Assembly: GCA_964371865.1 (NCBI GenBank)
Contig: CAYJOR010000042.1
Span: 1 to 23,100 of the forward strand
Source: CAYJAZ01 sp964371865
Lineage (GTDB): Bacteria > Desulfobacterota > Desulfovibrionia > Desulfovibrionales > Desulfovibrionaceae
Length of the DNA: 23,100 nucleotides
Reading direction: 5' to 3'
Shown here: positions 5,460 through 14,429 of the stretch, one piece after another
How the letters are laid out: every line of letters starts with the position of its first letter
Position numbering within the stretch: position 1 is the stretch's first letter
Notes under the pieces: generated by a model
Database searches by the model: none
The model's input: the letters and a program-made list of their open reading frames with translations, nothing else
Told to the model about the DNA's origin: nothing
Position numbers and translations under genes: made by a program

Positions 5460-7289
5460 TTACTTAGTTTTTTTCTTTCCTGAGTAACGGTTTTGTGCTG
5501 AAAGTTCAGTTTTTCTTAATCTGATTGAGAGAGGGGTTACTTCAACGCACTCATCATCTTTTACAAAGTGTAGAGCTCTTTCAAGGGTCATTGGGCGAAC
5601 TGGTGTAAGTTGAACGTTTTCATCTTTACCGGAAGCACGCATATTTGTAAGTTTCTTTTCTTTAGAACCATTTACGTCAAGGTCATTTTCACGGTTGTGC
5701 TCACCGATGATACGTCCTTCATATAAAGGTTCACCTGGAACAACGAAAAGTTCACCGCGTGGTTCAAGGTTGTAGAGACCATAAGCAACAGCATCACCGT
5801 TTCTATCAGCAACTAATGAACCTGTAAGACGTGAAGAGAATTCACCTCTGTGTTCTTCGTAACCGGCAAAAGATGAGTTCATGATACCTGTACCTTTTGT
5901 ATCGGTAAGGAATTCATCTCTATAACCGATAAGAGCACGCGCAGGCACGGAGTATGTCAAACGTACACGACCGGTACCATTGTTGATACAAGACACCATA
6001 CGGCCTTTACGGATTGAAACTTTTTCAGTTACAATACCCATGAAAATTTCGTCACAATCAACATGTAAATCTTCGATTGGTTCGAGGAGCACGCCATTTT
6101 CTTCTTTGAAAATAACTTGAGGTCTACCAACAGTAAGCTCGAATCCTTCACGGCGCATAGTTTCAACTAAAATAGCCATTTGGAATTCACCACGACCTTT
6201 AACAAGGAAAGTTTCTTTTTCGGTTGAATCTTCAACTTTAATAGCAACGTTGGTAAGCATTTCTTTGTCTAGTCTTTCGCGGATTTTACGTGATTGAACA
6301 ATCTTTCCTTCGCGACCAGCAAGAGGTGATGTGTTTATACCAAAGCGCATAGCAACGGTTGGTTCATCAACGCGGATTCTTTCAATTGTGCGTGGATTTT
6401 CTTTTGTACAGATGGTATCGCCGATGGTTGCATCTTCAATACCTGCCATAACAACGATGTCGCCTGGGAAAGCTTCTTCAACGTCAGTAAGGCTAAGACC
6501 AGAATAGACTTGTAGTTTTGTTGCTCTAAGAGCTTTGTGTGAACCGTCTTCAGTAACACAAACAAAGTTTTCTTTTGTGCGTGCAACACCGTGACGAATA
6601 CGTCCGATTGCAAGTCTTCCAAGGTAGTCAGAATAGTCAAGATCAGCTACAAGCATTTGGAATGGTTCGCTTGCATCGTAGCTTGGCGCAGGGATATGTT
6701 TAAGAATAGTATCAAAAAGAGGATCGAGGTTAACTTGTTCGTCGTCAATATTTTTCATTGCAACGCCGTTTCTACCGATGGCGTAGAGAACAGGGAATTC
6801 AACTTGTTCATCGGTTGCGTCTAGGTCGATGAAGAGATCGTAGAGTTCTGAAAGAACTTCATCAGCTCTTGCATCTTTTCTATCAATTTTATTAATAACT
6901 GAGATAACAGGAAGATTGAGGTCTAAAGTTTTTTTCAAAACGAAGCGTGTTTGTGGAAGAGGGCCTTCTGAAGCGTCACAAAGCAGAATAACGCCGTCAA
7001 CCATAGAAAGAGCACGTTCAACTTCACCACCGAAGTCGGCGTGGCCTGGGGTATCAATGATGTTAATACGAACGTCGCCACGAACAACAGCACAGTTTTT
7101 TGCAGCAATTGTGATTCCGCGTTCACGTTCAAGGTCCATTTTATCCATAACACGGTCATCGCCTTCCTGATCTTCGCGATAAATTCCGCTTTGTCTAAAC
7201 ATTGCGTCAACAAGTGTTGTTTTACCATGATCAACGTGTGCAATGATGGCAATGTTTCTAATTTTTTCATTTTTAGTAAATGTATTCAA
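5460..7289 (-). CDS. typA: Ribosome-associated GTPase TypA/BipA
   Basis: A 609-residue translational GTPase of full family length. The G domain shows AHVDHGKT (17-24), RGIT, DTPGHAD, NKID and the switch contexts expected of the EF-G/LepA/BipA group. The middle and C-terminal parts carry BipA signatures such as GRGEFQMAILVETMRREGFE and a final region with ENDLDVN and KKLTNMRASG. BipA binds the 70S ribosome near the EF-G site and aids 50S assembly and stress or low-temperature growth. The start is TTG at 7289, chosen because AGAGGA sits seven bases upstream and the first residues lead straight into the G1 motif; an ATG start is not available there. It is transcribed away from motA. A weak promoter-like pair (TTGCAA and TATAAC, minus strand, 7389-7359, 19-base spacer) lies in the 207-base divergent gap. 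Confidence 0.95.
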   Translation of the reverse strand: MNTFTKNEKIRNIAIIAHVDHGKTTLVDAMFRQSGIYREDQEGDDRVMDKMDLERERGITIAAKNCAVVRGDVRINIIDTPGHADFGGEVERALSMVDGVILLCDASEGPLPQTRFVLKKTLDLNLPVISVINKIDRKDARADEVLSELYDLFIDLDATDEQVEFPVLYAIGRNGVAMKNIDDEQVNLDPLFDTILKHIPAPSYDASEPFQMLVADLDYSDYLGRLAIGRIRHGVARTKENFVCVTEDGSHKALRATKLQVYSGLSLTDVEEAFPGDIVVMAGIEDATIGDTICTKENPRTIERIRVDEPTVAMRFGINTSPLAGREGKIVQSRKIRERLDKEMLTNVAIKVEDSTEKETFLVKGRGEFQMAILVETMRREGFELTVGRPQVIFKEENGVLLEPIEDLHVDCDEIFMGIVTEKVSIRKGRMVSCINNGTGRVRLTYSVPARALIGYRDEFLTDTKGTGIMNSSFAGYEEHRGEFSSRLTGSLVADRNGDAVAYGLYNLEPRGELFVVPGEPLYEGRIIGEHNRENDLDVNGSKEKKLTNMRASGKDENVQLTPVRPMTLERALHFVKDDECVEVTPLSIRLRKTELSAQNRYSGKKKTK

Positions 7290-7496
7290 AGTCTTATCCT
7301 CTGTTTATTCTTTTTTTTAAAAACCGTCTTGAAAGTGTAGACGAACAAAAAAAAATGCGTTATAGTTTTTTCATAAAATAAATTTGCAAAAAATTTTACT
7401 TTACCCCTTAAGCAATTTGAAAATAGCTCGTAATAGTTAAAGAAGTCAAGTAAAGAAACACTATCAAAAAAATTTTAATTTTTTCTGAGGTTAATT

Positions 7497-8258
7497 ATGG
7501 ATTTAGCTACCCTTGGCGGTATTATTATCGGATTTGGTCTCGTAATTGGTTCTATTATGATAGGACCTCAACCGGGCGGATTCTTTGATGCTCCCTCAAT
7601 AATGATTGTTGTTGGCGGTTCTTTTGCGGCTGTTTTGATTGCTTTTCCACTCGAGCAAGTGCTCTCAGCTTTTAAGGCGGTAGGAAAAACATTCGTTACA
7701 AAACGTACTAACCCTAAAGAAGTTGTGGAAACAATGGTGAAAGTTGCTGAAATTAGCCGTCGTGAAGGTATTTTAGCTCTTGAACGCTTACAAACCGATA
7801 ATCCACTTCTTAAAAAAGCAACTCAATTGATTGCTGACTCTGCGGATCCTTCACTTATCCATGATACCTTGATAATTGAAATTTCTTCTATGAAGAAACG
7901 ACATGGTATTAATATCGCCGTTATGGAACGTCTTGGCGGTATTGCTCCTGCTATGGGTATGGTGGGAACCTTGATTGGTTTGGTGCAGATGCTTTCAAAC
8001 TTGAGTGATGCGGCTGCTCTTGGGCCTGCTATGGCGGTTGCTCTTATTACAACTTTCTACGGAGCACTCACTGCGAACCTTATCTTTAACCCATTTGCCT
8101 CTAAGCTTAAACAGCGTTCTGTGCAAGAAGAATTGACATTGCAAATTGTTTTTGAGGGAGCTCGCTCTATCCTTGATAACAATAACCCGCGTTTTGTTTA
8201 TGAAAAACTTTCATCTTACTTGCCACCAAGCGAACGTGAAGCATCTGACAAGAAATAA
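7497..8258 (+). CDS. motA: Flagellar motor stator protein MotA
   Basis: A 253-residue MotA. It begins with a membrane helix (ATLGGIIIGFGLVIGSIMIG) and has a second helix (about 33-52), a long cytosolic loop with the charged torque region (about 80-145), and the paired helices with the conserved GGIAPAMGMVGTLIGLVQML (about 147-166) and ALITTFYGALTANLIFNP. MotA forms the pentamer around the MotB dimer, conducts ions and pushes on FliG, which is also encoded in this window. The ATG at 7497 has GAGG six bases before it. motB follows after 32 bases, so they form an operon. The sequence does not by itself settle whether protons or sodium drive the motor. Confidence 0.95.
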   Translation: MDLATLGGIIIGFGLVIGSIMIGPQPGGFFDAPSIMIVVGGSFAAVLIAFPLEQVLSAFKAVGKTFVTKRTNPKEVVETMVKVAEISRREGILALERLQTDNPLLKKATQLIADSADPSLIHDTLIIEISSMKKRHGINIAVMERLGGIAPAMGMVGTLIGLVQMLSNLSDAAALGPAMAVALITTFYGALTANLIFNPFASKLKQRSVQEELTLQIVFEGARSILDNNNPRFVYEKLSSYLPPSEREASDKK

Positions 8259-8290
8259 AAGTAACCTTAAATTAAATTGAGGATAATACT

Positions 8291-9022
8291 ATGGCTGATA
8301 TGATTGAAGAAGACGAAGAAGGGAAAGTTGACGAGTCGTGGCTTGCTACGTTTGCGGATCTATCTACCTTGCTTCTAACCTTCTTTGTGTTACTTTACTC
8401 AATGTCGTCAGTTGATGCAAAGAAGTTTGATGCAACCTTTTCATCTATCCGTGGAACATTCGGCGGTAATGAAATGGAGTTTCTAAAATCAAGAGAATCG
8501 CAAGAAAGCGAAGCGGATTTTGTTGAGCAATCTGTTCGTATCCGTGAAGAAATTCTTGAACAGCAAAGAGAAATGTATAACCAAATCAGATCATTCATTA
8601 CTCAGCAAGCTCTTGAAAATGAAGTAACCGCTATCTTTGATAATGGCAAAATTATCTTACGTGTGCCAAACGATATTCTATTTGGTAAAGGAAGCGAACT
8701 GCTCTCTGCTAAAGCTGAAAAAGCTTTAAAAGCTTTGTTGAGCATCTTCCACGAAAAAAGAGATCAGAAAATTAATATCAAAGGTTATTCTGATAACTCA
8801 CCAATTCCGCAAGGCTCCCGCTTTTATGATAGCTGGGAACTCTCTGCACTTCGTTCTGTAAATATTTTACGATATTACTTAAATGAAGGTATTGAATCAC
8901 ATAGAATAACTGCAACCGGTATGGGTTCGCTTGACCCTCTTTTCCCTAATACAACTGAAGAAAATAAAGCGAAAAACCGTAGGGTTGAATTTGTTCTAGA
9001 AATTGATAGTGAAGAAAAATAG
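8291..9022 (+). CDS. motB: Flagellar motor stator protein MotB
   Basis: A 243-residue MotB. A short acidic N terminus leads into the single helix WLATFADLSTLLLTFFVLLY (17-36), whose Asp23 corresponds to the ion-binding Asp of MotB. A plug/linker follows and then an OmpA-like peptidoglycan-binding domain (about 120-240) with the family signatures IKGYSDNSPI, SALRSVNILRYYL, GMGSLDPLFPN and NRRVEFVLE. It anchors the MotA ring to the cell wall. GAGGA lies nine to ten bases before the ATG. The gene sits 32 bases after motA and 24 before the PilZ gene, consistent with one transcript. Confidence 0.95.
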   Translation: MADMIEEDEEGKVDESWLATFADLSTLLLTFFVLLYSMSSVDAKKFDATFSSIRGTFGGNEMEFLKSRESQESEADFVEQSVRIREEILEQQREMYNQIRSFITQQALENEVTAIFDNGKIILRVPNDILFGKGSELLSAKAEKALKALLSIFHEKRDQKINIKGYSDNSPIPQGSRFYDSWELSALRSVNILRYYLNEGIESHRITATGMGSLDPLFPNTTEENKAKNRRVEFVLEIDSEEK

Positions 9023-9046
9023 TATTACACAGACTATGGAGTATAT

Positions 9047-9547
9047 ATGTCGATTGATTTCCATTATGAAGTAACAAGTAACCCTAGAATGAGCTATAGA
9101 ATAGCATATCCGGGCATGGGCGCACGTATTGAGTCGGATAAAGTTACAACAACTGTTGTAAATATTAGCTCAACCGGTATTGCACTTGGTTATTTTGCCA
9201 GTAATAGACGTATTGGTGATGAATTTACTGTTGATATATTGATAAATAATAAAGTTCTTTTAGCTGGTCTTCGTGTTCGTCTTGTTCATATTGATAAAAA
9301 TATGAAATTTTTAGGCTGTGAGTATGTTGAATGTTCACGCTCACAAGAGAAAAAGCTTGACATATTTATTTTGAAACTGCAAAAATATGAAGTAGCTAAG
9401 TATAAAAGACTGCAAAAACAACAAGAAGAAGAGCGAAGTAAAGCAAACTTTGAAGCAGACCTAGAAAGAACCTCTGTTGAGCTTGATGTAAAAGATTTCG
9501 AGCGTACCGGTGTTTCTATCTATGAAAGAGAAAATAAAAATTCGTAA
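9047..9547 (+). CDS. PilZ domain protein, probable c-di-GMP effector of motility
   Basis: A 166-residue protein whose N-terminal 110 residues form a PilZ domain. The c-di-GMP motif is present: RMSYR (14-18, RxxxR) and NISSTG (39-44, D/N-x-S-x-x-G), followed by the beta-barrel pattern. The C-terminal 50 residues are a charged, probably helical extension (LQKQQEEERSK...). PilZ proteins such as YcgR are known to bind c-di-GMP and brake the flagellar stator or switch; lying directly behind motAB, this one most likely tunes the motor, which is inference. The ATG at 9047 has GGAG seven bases upstream. The spacing to motB is 24 bases. Confidence 0.88.
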   Translation: MSIDFHYEVTSNPRMSYRIAYPGMGARIESDKVTTTVVNISSTGIALGYFASNRRIGDEFTVDILINNKVLLAGLRVRLVHIDKNMKFLGCEYVECSRSQEKKLDIFILKLQKYEVAKYKRLQKQQEEERSKANFEADLERTSVELDVKDFERTGVSIYERENKNS

Positions 9548-9567
9548 AAGTTTATAACTGAGGTTGT

Positions 9568-9942
9568 ATGGGAGATATCCTACTTATACGTGTAAGCGTA
9601 TCTACGTATGATGAGAGTGATGTTAAAAAACGTTACCCTCTCTTAAGTCGTATGGTGTGGCCGGTACAGGATAAATTTATTCCGGCGGCTCAACAATTTG
9701 GCTTGCTAGAGCTTATTACAACTCTTTCAGAATCTTTAGATTTTGCAAAATGGTCTGATAAAACAAAAGACTTGCTACGCCCTCACGTTGTTGAACTAGT
9801 AGATAGACAAAAAAAACTTAATGAATATATTCTTTCTTGGCAACCAAAAGAAGCAAATACTCTTTCATTTGAGATAGAAGAGAATCTTGACAGAATAGAA
9901 AAATTAATAAAAACTGAAAATGTCGAAGAAGCAAAAGCTTAA
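9568..9942 (+). CDS. Small conserved-looking protein of unknown function in the motility cluster
   Basis: I do not recognise this 124-residue protein. It starts with a beta-like hydrophobic stretch (GDILLIRVSVST), has a central WPVQDKF / FGLLELITTLSESL region and ends in an acidic helical tail (about 95-124). It has no signal peptide, membrane helix or metal motif. A good ribosome site (GAGGT) precedes the ATG at 9568. It lies 20 bases after the PilZ gene and 26 before ssb, so it is probably in the same transcript. Coding is supported by these signals and by its fit into the run, not by homology I can name. Confidence 0.75.
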   Translation: MGDILLIRVSVSTYDESDVKKRYPLLSRMVWPVQDKFIPAAQQFGLLELITTLSESLDFAKWSDKTKDLLRPHVVELVDRQKKLNEYILSWQPKEANTLSFEIEENLDRIEKLIKTENVEEAKA

Positions 9943-9968
9943 TCGATATAACACATAAGGAATTTGTA

Positions 9969-10421
9969 ATGTTAAATAAAGTAATGATTATCGGTAGATT
10001 AGGGCAAGACCCAGAAATGCGTTATATGCAGTCAGGCGATCCAATAGCAAATTTAAACGTTGCTACCAGCGAATCTTACCGTGATAGAGATGGAAATAAA
10101 CAAGAAAAAACAGAATGGCATAGAGTAGTAATATTCGGAAAACAAGCTGAAAATTGCAATAACTACCTAAAAAAAGGTAGTCAAGTATATGTTGAAGGTA
10201 GCCTTCAAACCCGTAAATGGCAAGACAAACAAGGTATTGACCGCTACACTACAGAAATAAATGCTAGAAGTGTTCAATTTTTAGATAGCAGAAGATCAGA
10301 AAACTCTGGTGGACAAGGTAACTATGCTCCTCAACAATCATATAATCAACAGCAAAGCTCAGAAGATTTTGGTTCACCTTTCCCAAGTGAAGCATCTTCA
10401 CTCGATGATATGCCATTTTAA
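9969..10421 (+). CDS. ssb: Single-stranded DNA-binding protein
   Basis: A 150-residue SSB of normal length. Residues about 1-110 form the OB fold with the typical MLNKVMIIGRLGQDPEMRY start, TEWHRVVIFGKQAE and KKGSQVYVEGSLQTRKWQD. A Gln/Ser/Gly-rich disordered linker (about 112-140) precedes the acidic tip DDMPF, the partner-binding tail of bacterial SSBs. It coats single-stranded DNA during replication and repair and recruits partner proteins. GGA lies ten bases upstream of the ATG. It is placed inside a motility cluster, between the small unknown gene and fliG, and looks like the last gene of the motA transcript. Confidence 0.95.
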   Translation: MLNKVMIIGRLGQDPEMRYMQSGDPIANLNVATSESYRDRDGNKQEKTEWHRVVIFGKQAENCNNYLKKGSQVYVEGSLQTRKWQDKQGIDRYTTEINARSVQFLDSRRSENSGGQGNYAPQQSYNQQQSSEDFGSPFPSEASSLDDMPF

Positions 10422-10448
10422 TTTTATCGGCTAATTGAGAAAATAAAT

Positions 10449-10465
10449 TTGGCAAGCTTTTTGCA
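10449..10465 (+). promoter_or_regulatory. Sigma-54 (RpoN) promoter of fliGHI
   Basis: TTGGCAAG-CTTT-TTGCA matches the sigma-54 consensus YTGGCACG-N4-TTGCW with one mismatch. The -24 GG (10451-10452) and -12 GC (10463-10464) are exactly 12 bases apart. Transcription would start near 10475, about 67 bases before the fliG ATG. Sigma-54 control of flagellar genes is known in many bacteria and requires an enhancer-binding activator, which is not encoded in this window. Confidence 0.8.
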
Positions 10466-10541
10466 TTATATCCTATATTATCGAAATCTATTAAGATAAA
10501 ACGTCACTTTGTTGACGGAGAATTACTCTTTCGGAGCATTT

Positions 10542-11537
10542 ATGGAACTTCAAGGACATCAAAAAACAGCAGTACTTTTATTGGCTCTAGGTGATAAATT
10601 TACCGCCGAAATTTTTAAAAGAATGGATAGACGCGAAATAACGGCTATCTCTAAAGCTATTTTTGAACTTGAACCGGTTCCTAAAGAAGACGTAGAAGCA
10701 GTTCTTCGTGAATTTCATGGTGAGTTAGTTTCAACTCAAGATTCAGTAATGGGCGGTCAAGAACAGCTCAGGCGCATGCTTGCAAAGAACCTTGATTCCG
10801 ATACAGCAAAATATATTATGGATACACTCAATCTTGAAACAGGTCCTGTACCATTTAGAGAGCTTGAGCGTGTAAGTCCTAAACTTCTATCACAGTTGCT
10901 ACGTAACGAGCATCCACAAACTCTTGCCCTTATCTTGGGTCACTTGAACCCTGATCAGGGCGCACAGCTTCTTCAATTATTGCCTCCGGGCGTGCGTGCA
11001 GAAGTTGTAATGCGTTTAGCTCGCTTAGAAACAGTGCCACAAGAAATGCTTTTAGAAGTTGACAGAGTTCTTCAAAATCAACTCATTGCAATGGGTGGAA
11101 AAGAAGGCAAGAAAGTTGGTGGTGTTCATGCTGTTGCTGAAATATTAAACCAAGTAGAACGCGCAACTGAAGAAGAAGTATTGAGTGAAATTGAAGAAGA
11201 ATCAGCACAAATGGCTGAAGATATTCGTAATCTCATGTTCGTATTTGAAGACTGTAAAGTACTTGATGATAAATCAATGCGTGAAGTTCTCAAAGATGTT
11301 AATAACGACGACCTTACAATGGCTCTTCGTGGTGCATCAGATGAACTTAAAGAGAAATTCTTCCATAATATGTCAGAACGTGCCGGTCAGATGATTCAAG
11401 AAGAGCTTGAATTTATGGGGCCAGCAAAACTATCAGATGTTGAAGCTGCTCAACAGAACATTGTACGTGTTGTGCGTGCACTGGAAACTGCAGGTAAAAT
11501 CGCAATAGCAAGAGGTTCTGGAGATGTCTTTGTCTAA
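10542..11537 (+). CDS. fliG: Flagellar motor switch protein FliG
   Basis: A 331-residue FliG, the length of the E. coli protein. The N-terminal domain (about 1-90) binds the MS ring. The middle domain holds NEHPQTLALILGHL, the EHPQT motif that contacts FliM. The C-terminal domain has the charged torque helix region with DELKEKFFHNMSERAGQMIQ and ends in a conserved ETAGKIAI segment. FliG converts stator force into rotation. I start at ATG 10542 because GGAG lies six bases before it; an upstream in-frame TTG at 10509 lacks such a site and would add an unusual leader. It is preceded by a sigma-54 promoter and overlaps fliH by 14 bases. fliF, the usual upstream neighbour, is not here. Confidence 0.95.
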   Translation: MELQGHQKTAVLLLALGDKFTAEIFKRMDRREITAISKAIFELEPVPKEDVEAVLREFHGELVSTQDSVMGGQEQLRRMLAKNLDSDTAKYIMDTLNLETGPVPFRELERVSPKLLSQLLRNEHPQTLALILGHLNPDQGAQLLQLLPPGVRAEVVMRLARLETVPQEMLLEVDRVLQNQLIAMGGKEGKKVGGVHAVAEILNQVERATEEEVLSEIEEESAQMAEDIRNLMFVFEDCKVLDDKSMREVLKDVNNDDLTMALRGASDELKEKFFHNMSERAGQMIQEELEFMGPAKLSDVEAAQQNIVRVVRALETAGKIAIARGSGDVFV

Positions 11538-13062
11538 CCCTGGAAAATTGATAAAAAAAAATTCGGCTAAGTCATCAGAAAATAAATCTGCTGATAAGAA
11601 AGATGGTAAAAAGATTGGAACTATTTATTTAGGCCCGTCACAATCTCTTGAGTCGAACCTTGAGAAAATCCTTGGTGAAGGACATTCTAATGTACTTACT
11701 AAAAGTGCAGAAGAAGAATACATGGATAGAGTGAAAGAAAAGGCACTTGTAAAAGTTAAGTCTTTACTTTTGCGTGCAGAAGAGCGCGCGCAAGCAATTA
11801 TTGATGAAGCAATAACTAAAGCTCAAGACATAAATATAGAAGCAAATTCATTCAATGAAAATGTGAAAGCTCTACAAAAAGAAGCAGAAAATTCATTGCG
11901 TGAAGCAGAAAATATGAAGCTTACCGCTTTTGAAGAAGCCTATAATGCAGGTCTTCATCAGGCGCAAGAAAACCTTATTCAAGCAAAAGATGAACTTACC
12001 AGAGCAACTTCTTATACTTTGTTGTCTATTCACGAACAATGTATAACTATATTTAATTCTTGGAGAAAAGATTTATCTGAACTACTCCTAGAAGCTGTAG
12101 AAAAATCCACAGGCTACATGCTTACAAACGATAAAGCTGCTGTACTGCAAGCAGTATTAGAGCGTAGCGTAAATGCTTTGCTCGATAAACGTGAATATCA
12201 AATCAATGTTCATCCAAATGATGCCCAAATTTTGACAGAAATTTTGGAGCATATGCACAAAAGATATATTGATAGTCGCCGTTGGACATTAGTAAAAGAT
12301 GCAAGCCTTGAAGAGGGTAGCATTGTTCTAGAAAGCCCGTCTGGATTGATTAGAAATACAGTAGAAAATAGATCAAGTGTAGTAGCAGATATTTTAAGTC
12401 AGCTCACACTTCCGCTTTCAGATGCTGACCAGACTGCTTATGATGCAATAACTGAAACTCTGGTTACTCAAGCAAAAATGTCAAACATTCCGCTGAATGA
12501 AGAAGACGAAATAGCTACGACTGAACAAACTACTCAAGCAGTATCTAGCGTAGAACCGGTTGAAAATATTTCTGAAGTAGAAGAAAGTCAAGCGCAGGCT
12601 CAACCTCAAGAAACCGCAAATGCGGTTCAAGAAAATGAAGAACCTAAAGAGCCATCAGAAAAAGATATAGCTCAAGCAGCTATTAACCAAGAAGCTTTTC
12701 AAATGGTAGAAGATTTACTCACTTTTGATGAAGATACTGATTTTATTGAAACAGTTCCAACTAAAGAAATACCTAGTGAAATCTCTGATGAGCTAAGTGA
12801 AGAAATTCGAGCACAAATTGCAAAAGCATCTCAAGATATTGATTTTGAAGAAGCTGAAAATTTAGAAACTTCTGAAGCTTTAGAAGAAGAGAACATAAAT
12901 GAGCAAGTTGTAGAAGAAGAAGTTCTAACTCAGCTTGAAGAGCCTAAAGAAGAAAAAATAGCTCAAACTAAGAAAAAAGAAAAGTCATCGGTGAATAAAG
13001 AAACTGATAAAGACTTTACCCCTGAATTGGCAGACGAACTTCTAAGTGAAATGGGATTTTAA
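11524..13062 (+). CDS. fliH: Flagellar export regulator FliH with a long acidic C-terminal tail
   Basis: Position between fliG and fliI and the sequence support FliH, the stator-like regulator of the FliI export ATPase. Residues about 65-160 form a long coiled coil rich in Ala, Glu and Gln (EERAQAIIDEAITKAQDI, FEEAYNAGLHQAQENLIQAK). Residues about 165-295 match the FliH/V-ATPase-E-like domain (VHPNDAQIL, SLEEGSIVLESPSGLI). The protein is 512 residues, about twice the usual length: after about 315 comes a roughly 195-residue low-complexity tail rich in Glu, Gln, Ser and Thr, ending in ELADELLSEMGF. The tail is in frame and continuous with the gene, so it is not an annotation artefact. ATG 11524 lies inside the end of fliG, with AAGAGG eight bases upstream. 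Confidence 0.88.
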   Translation: MSLSNPGKLIKKNSAKSSENKSADKKDGKKIGTIYLGPSQSLESNLEKILGEGHSNVLTKSAEEEYMDRVKEKALVKVKSLLLRAEERAQAIIDEAITKAQDINIEANSFNENVKALQKEAENSLREAENMKLTAFEEAYNAGLHQAQENLIQAKDELTRATSYTLLSIHEQCITIFNSWRKDLSELLLEAVEKSTGYMLTNDKAAVLQAVLERSVNALLDKREYQINVHPNDAQILTEILEHMHKRYIDSRRWTLVKDASLEEGSIVLESPSGLIRNTVENRSSVVADILSQLTLPLSDADQTAYDAITETLVTQAKMSNIPLNEEDEIATTEQTTQAVSSVEPVENISEVEESQAQAQPQETANAVQENEEPKEPSEKDIAQAAINQEAFQMVEDLLTFDEDTDFIETVPTKEIPSEISDELSEEIRAQIAKASQDIDFEEAENLETSEALEEENINEQVVEEEVLTQLEEPKEEKIAQTKKKEKSSVNKETDKDFTPELADELLSEMGF

Positions 13063-13079
13063 TATAAAAAGGATTTAAT

Positions 13080-14405
13080 ATGGCGCTAGAACCTAAAGCT
13101 TGTACACAAATGCTTAAACAAGCAGAACCTATTGAAAGCTATGGTAAAATCAATAAAGTAGTTGGTTTGATAGCAGAAGGTTCAGGTTTGAACTTATCTC
13201 TTGGTAATGTATGTCATATTATTCCGGACGATATAAATACGGAAGAAGTGGCCGCTGAAGTTGTTGGCTTTAAAGACGGTAATTTGCTTCTTATGCCTTA
13301 TGGCGAAATGCGTGGAGTACGTCCTGGTTCTTTGGTAAAAAACTCAAGCATGCCACCACTTTACCCAGTAGGGCACGGACTTCTTGGTCGTGTTCTTGAT
13401 GCTTTTGGAGAACCTCTTGATAATAAAGAAAAAGTTCAATATGAAGGTATGGTTCCAATTTATGCCAGCCCTCCACCTCCTTTATCACGTCCTAGAATTG
13501 ACACTCCACTAGATGTTGGAGTACGTTCAATTAACTCCCTTTTGACCCTTGGAAAAGGTCAACGTGTGGGTATTATGGCGGGTTCAGGTGTAGGTAAATC
13601 AACTCTCATGGGCATGATGGCTCGTAATACAGAAGCTCAAGTGAACGTGCTAGCTTTGATTGGTGAGCGTGGTCGTGAGGTTTTAGAATTTATTGAAAAA
13701 GATTTAGGCCCTGAAGGAATGGCGCATTCAGTTTTGATTGTAGCGACTTCAGATCAATCGGCACTAGTTCGTCAAAGAGCTGCTTATGCTGCAACAGCGG
13801 TTGCAGAATATTTCAGAGATCAAGGGCTTGATGTTCTTTTGATGATGGATTCGGTAACTCGTTTTGCAATGGCAGGGCGTGAGGTAGGTCTTGCTGTTGG
13901 TGAACCGCCAACAACAAAAGGCTATACTCCAACTGTTTTCGCTCAATTACCTAAGCTTTTAGAAAGAACTGGTCGTTCAGAAAATGGCACTATAACAGGT
14001 ATTTATACAGTGCTTGTTGATGGTGATGATTTCAATGAACCAATAGCAGATGCTGTTCGTTCTATTTTGGATGGACATATCGTTCTTACTCGTGATTTGG
14101 CTGATAAAGGTCATTTCCCGGCGATTAATATTTTGAAATCGATTTCACGTTTGCGTAACGACATAATAAATTCTGACCTAGTAGCAGCGGGTAGACTAGT
14201 AACTTCACTCATGGCAGAATATGCTGAACTTGAAGATATGATTACAATTGGCGCATATACAGAAGGCTCTAATCCAGATATTGATAGAGCAATTCGTATG
14301 ATGCCGGCAATAAAAGCATTTTTACAACAACCAATAGAAGATAAGCAGTCCTTAGAAGATTCCTTTACACAATTACTCAATTTAGCAACAGATGCAAATA
14401 GTTAA
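13080..14405 (+). CDS. fliI: Flagellum-specific export ATPase FliI
   Basis: A 441-residue FliI of normal length. Walker A is GSGVGKST (168-175), followed by LIGERGREVLEF (about 193-204), Walker B LLMMD (253-257) and SVTRFAMAGREVGLAVGEPP (about 258-277). This is the FliI/SctN version of the F1-beta fold. The hexamer energises loading of flagellar export substrates and is held in check by FliH, encoded directly upstream. An AAGGA ribosome site precedes the ATG at 13080, 17 bases after the fliH stop. The radical SAM gene follows after 24 bases without a terminator. Confidence 0.96.
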   Translation: MALEPKACTQMLKQAEPIESYGKINKVVGLIAEGSGLNLSLGNVCHIIPDDINTEEVAAEVVGFKDGNLLLMPYGEMRGVRPGSLVKNSSMPPLYPVGHGLLGRVLDAFGEPLDNKEKVQYEGMVPIYASPPPPLSRPRIDTPLDVGVRSINSLLTLGKGQRVGIMAGSGVGKSTLMGMMARNTEAQVNVLALIGERGREVLEFIEKDLGPEGMAHSVLIVATSDQSALVRQRAAYAATAVAEYFRDQGLDVLLMMDSVTRFAMAGREVGLAVGEPPTTKGYTPTVFAQLPKLLERTGRSENGTITGIYTVLVDGDDFNEPIADAVRSILDGHIVLTRDLADKGHFPAINILKSISRLRNDIINSDLVAAGRLVTSLMAEYAELEDMITIGAYTEGSNPDIDRAIRMMPAIKAFLQQPIEDKQSLEDSFTQLLNLATDANS

Positions 14406-14429
14406 TTTTCTCTTTAAAAGGGGGAAAGT

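Noticed and set aside
7438..7475. Sigma-28 promoter before motA
   Set aside because: TAAAG is present but no GCCGATAA-like element follows at the right distance.
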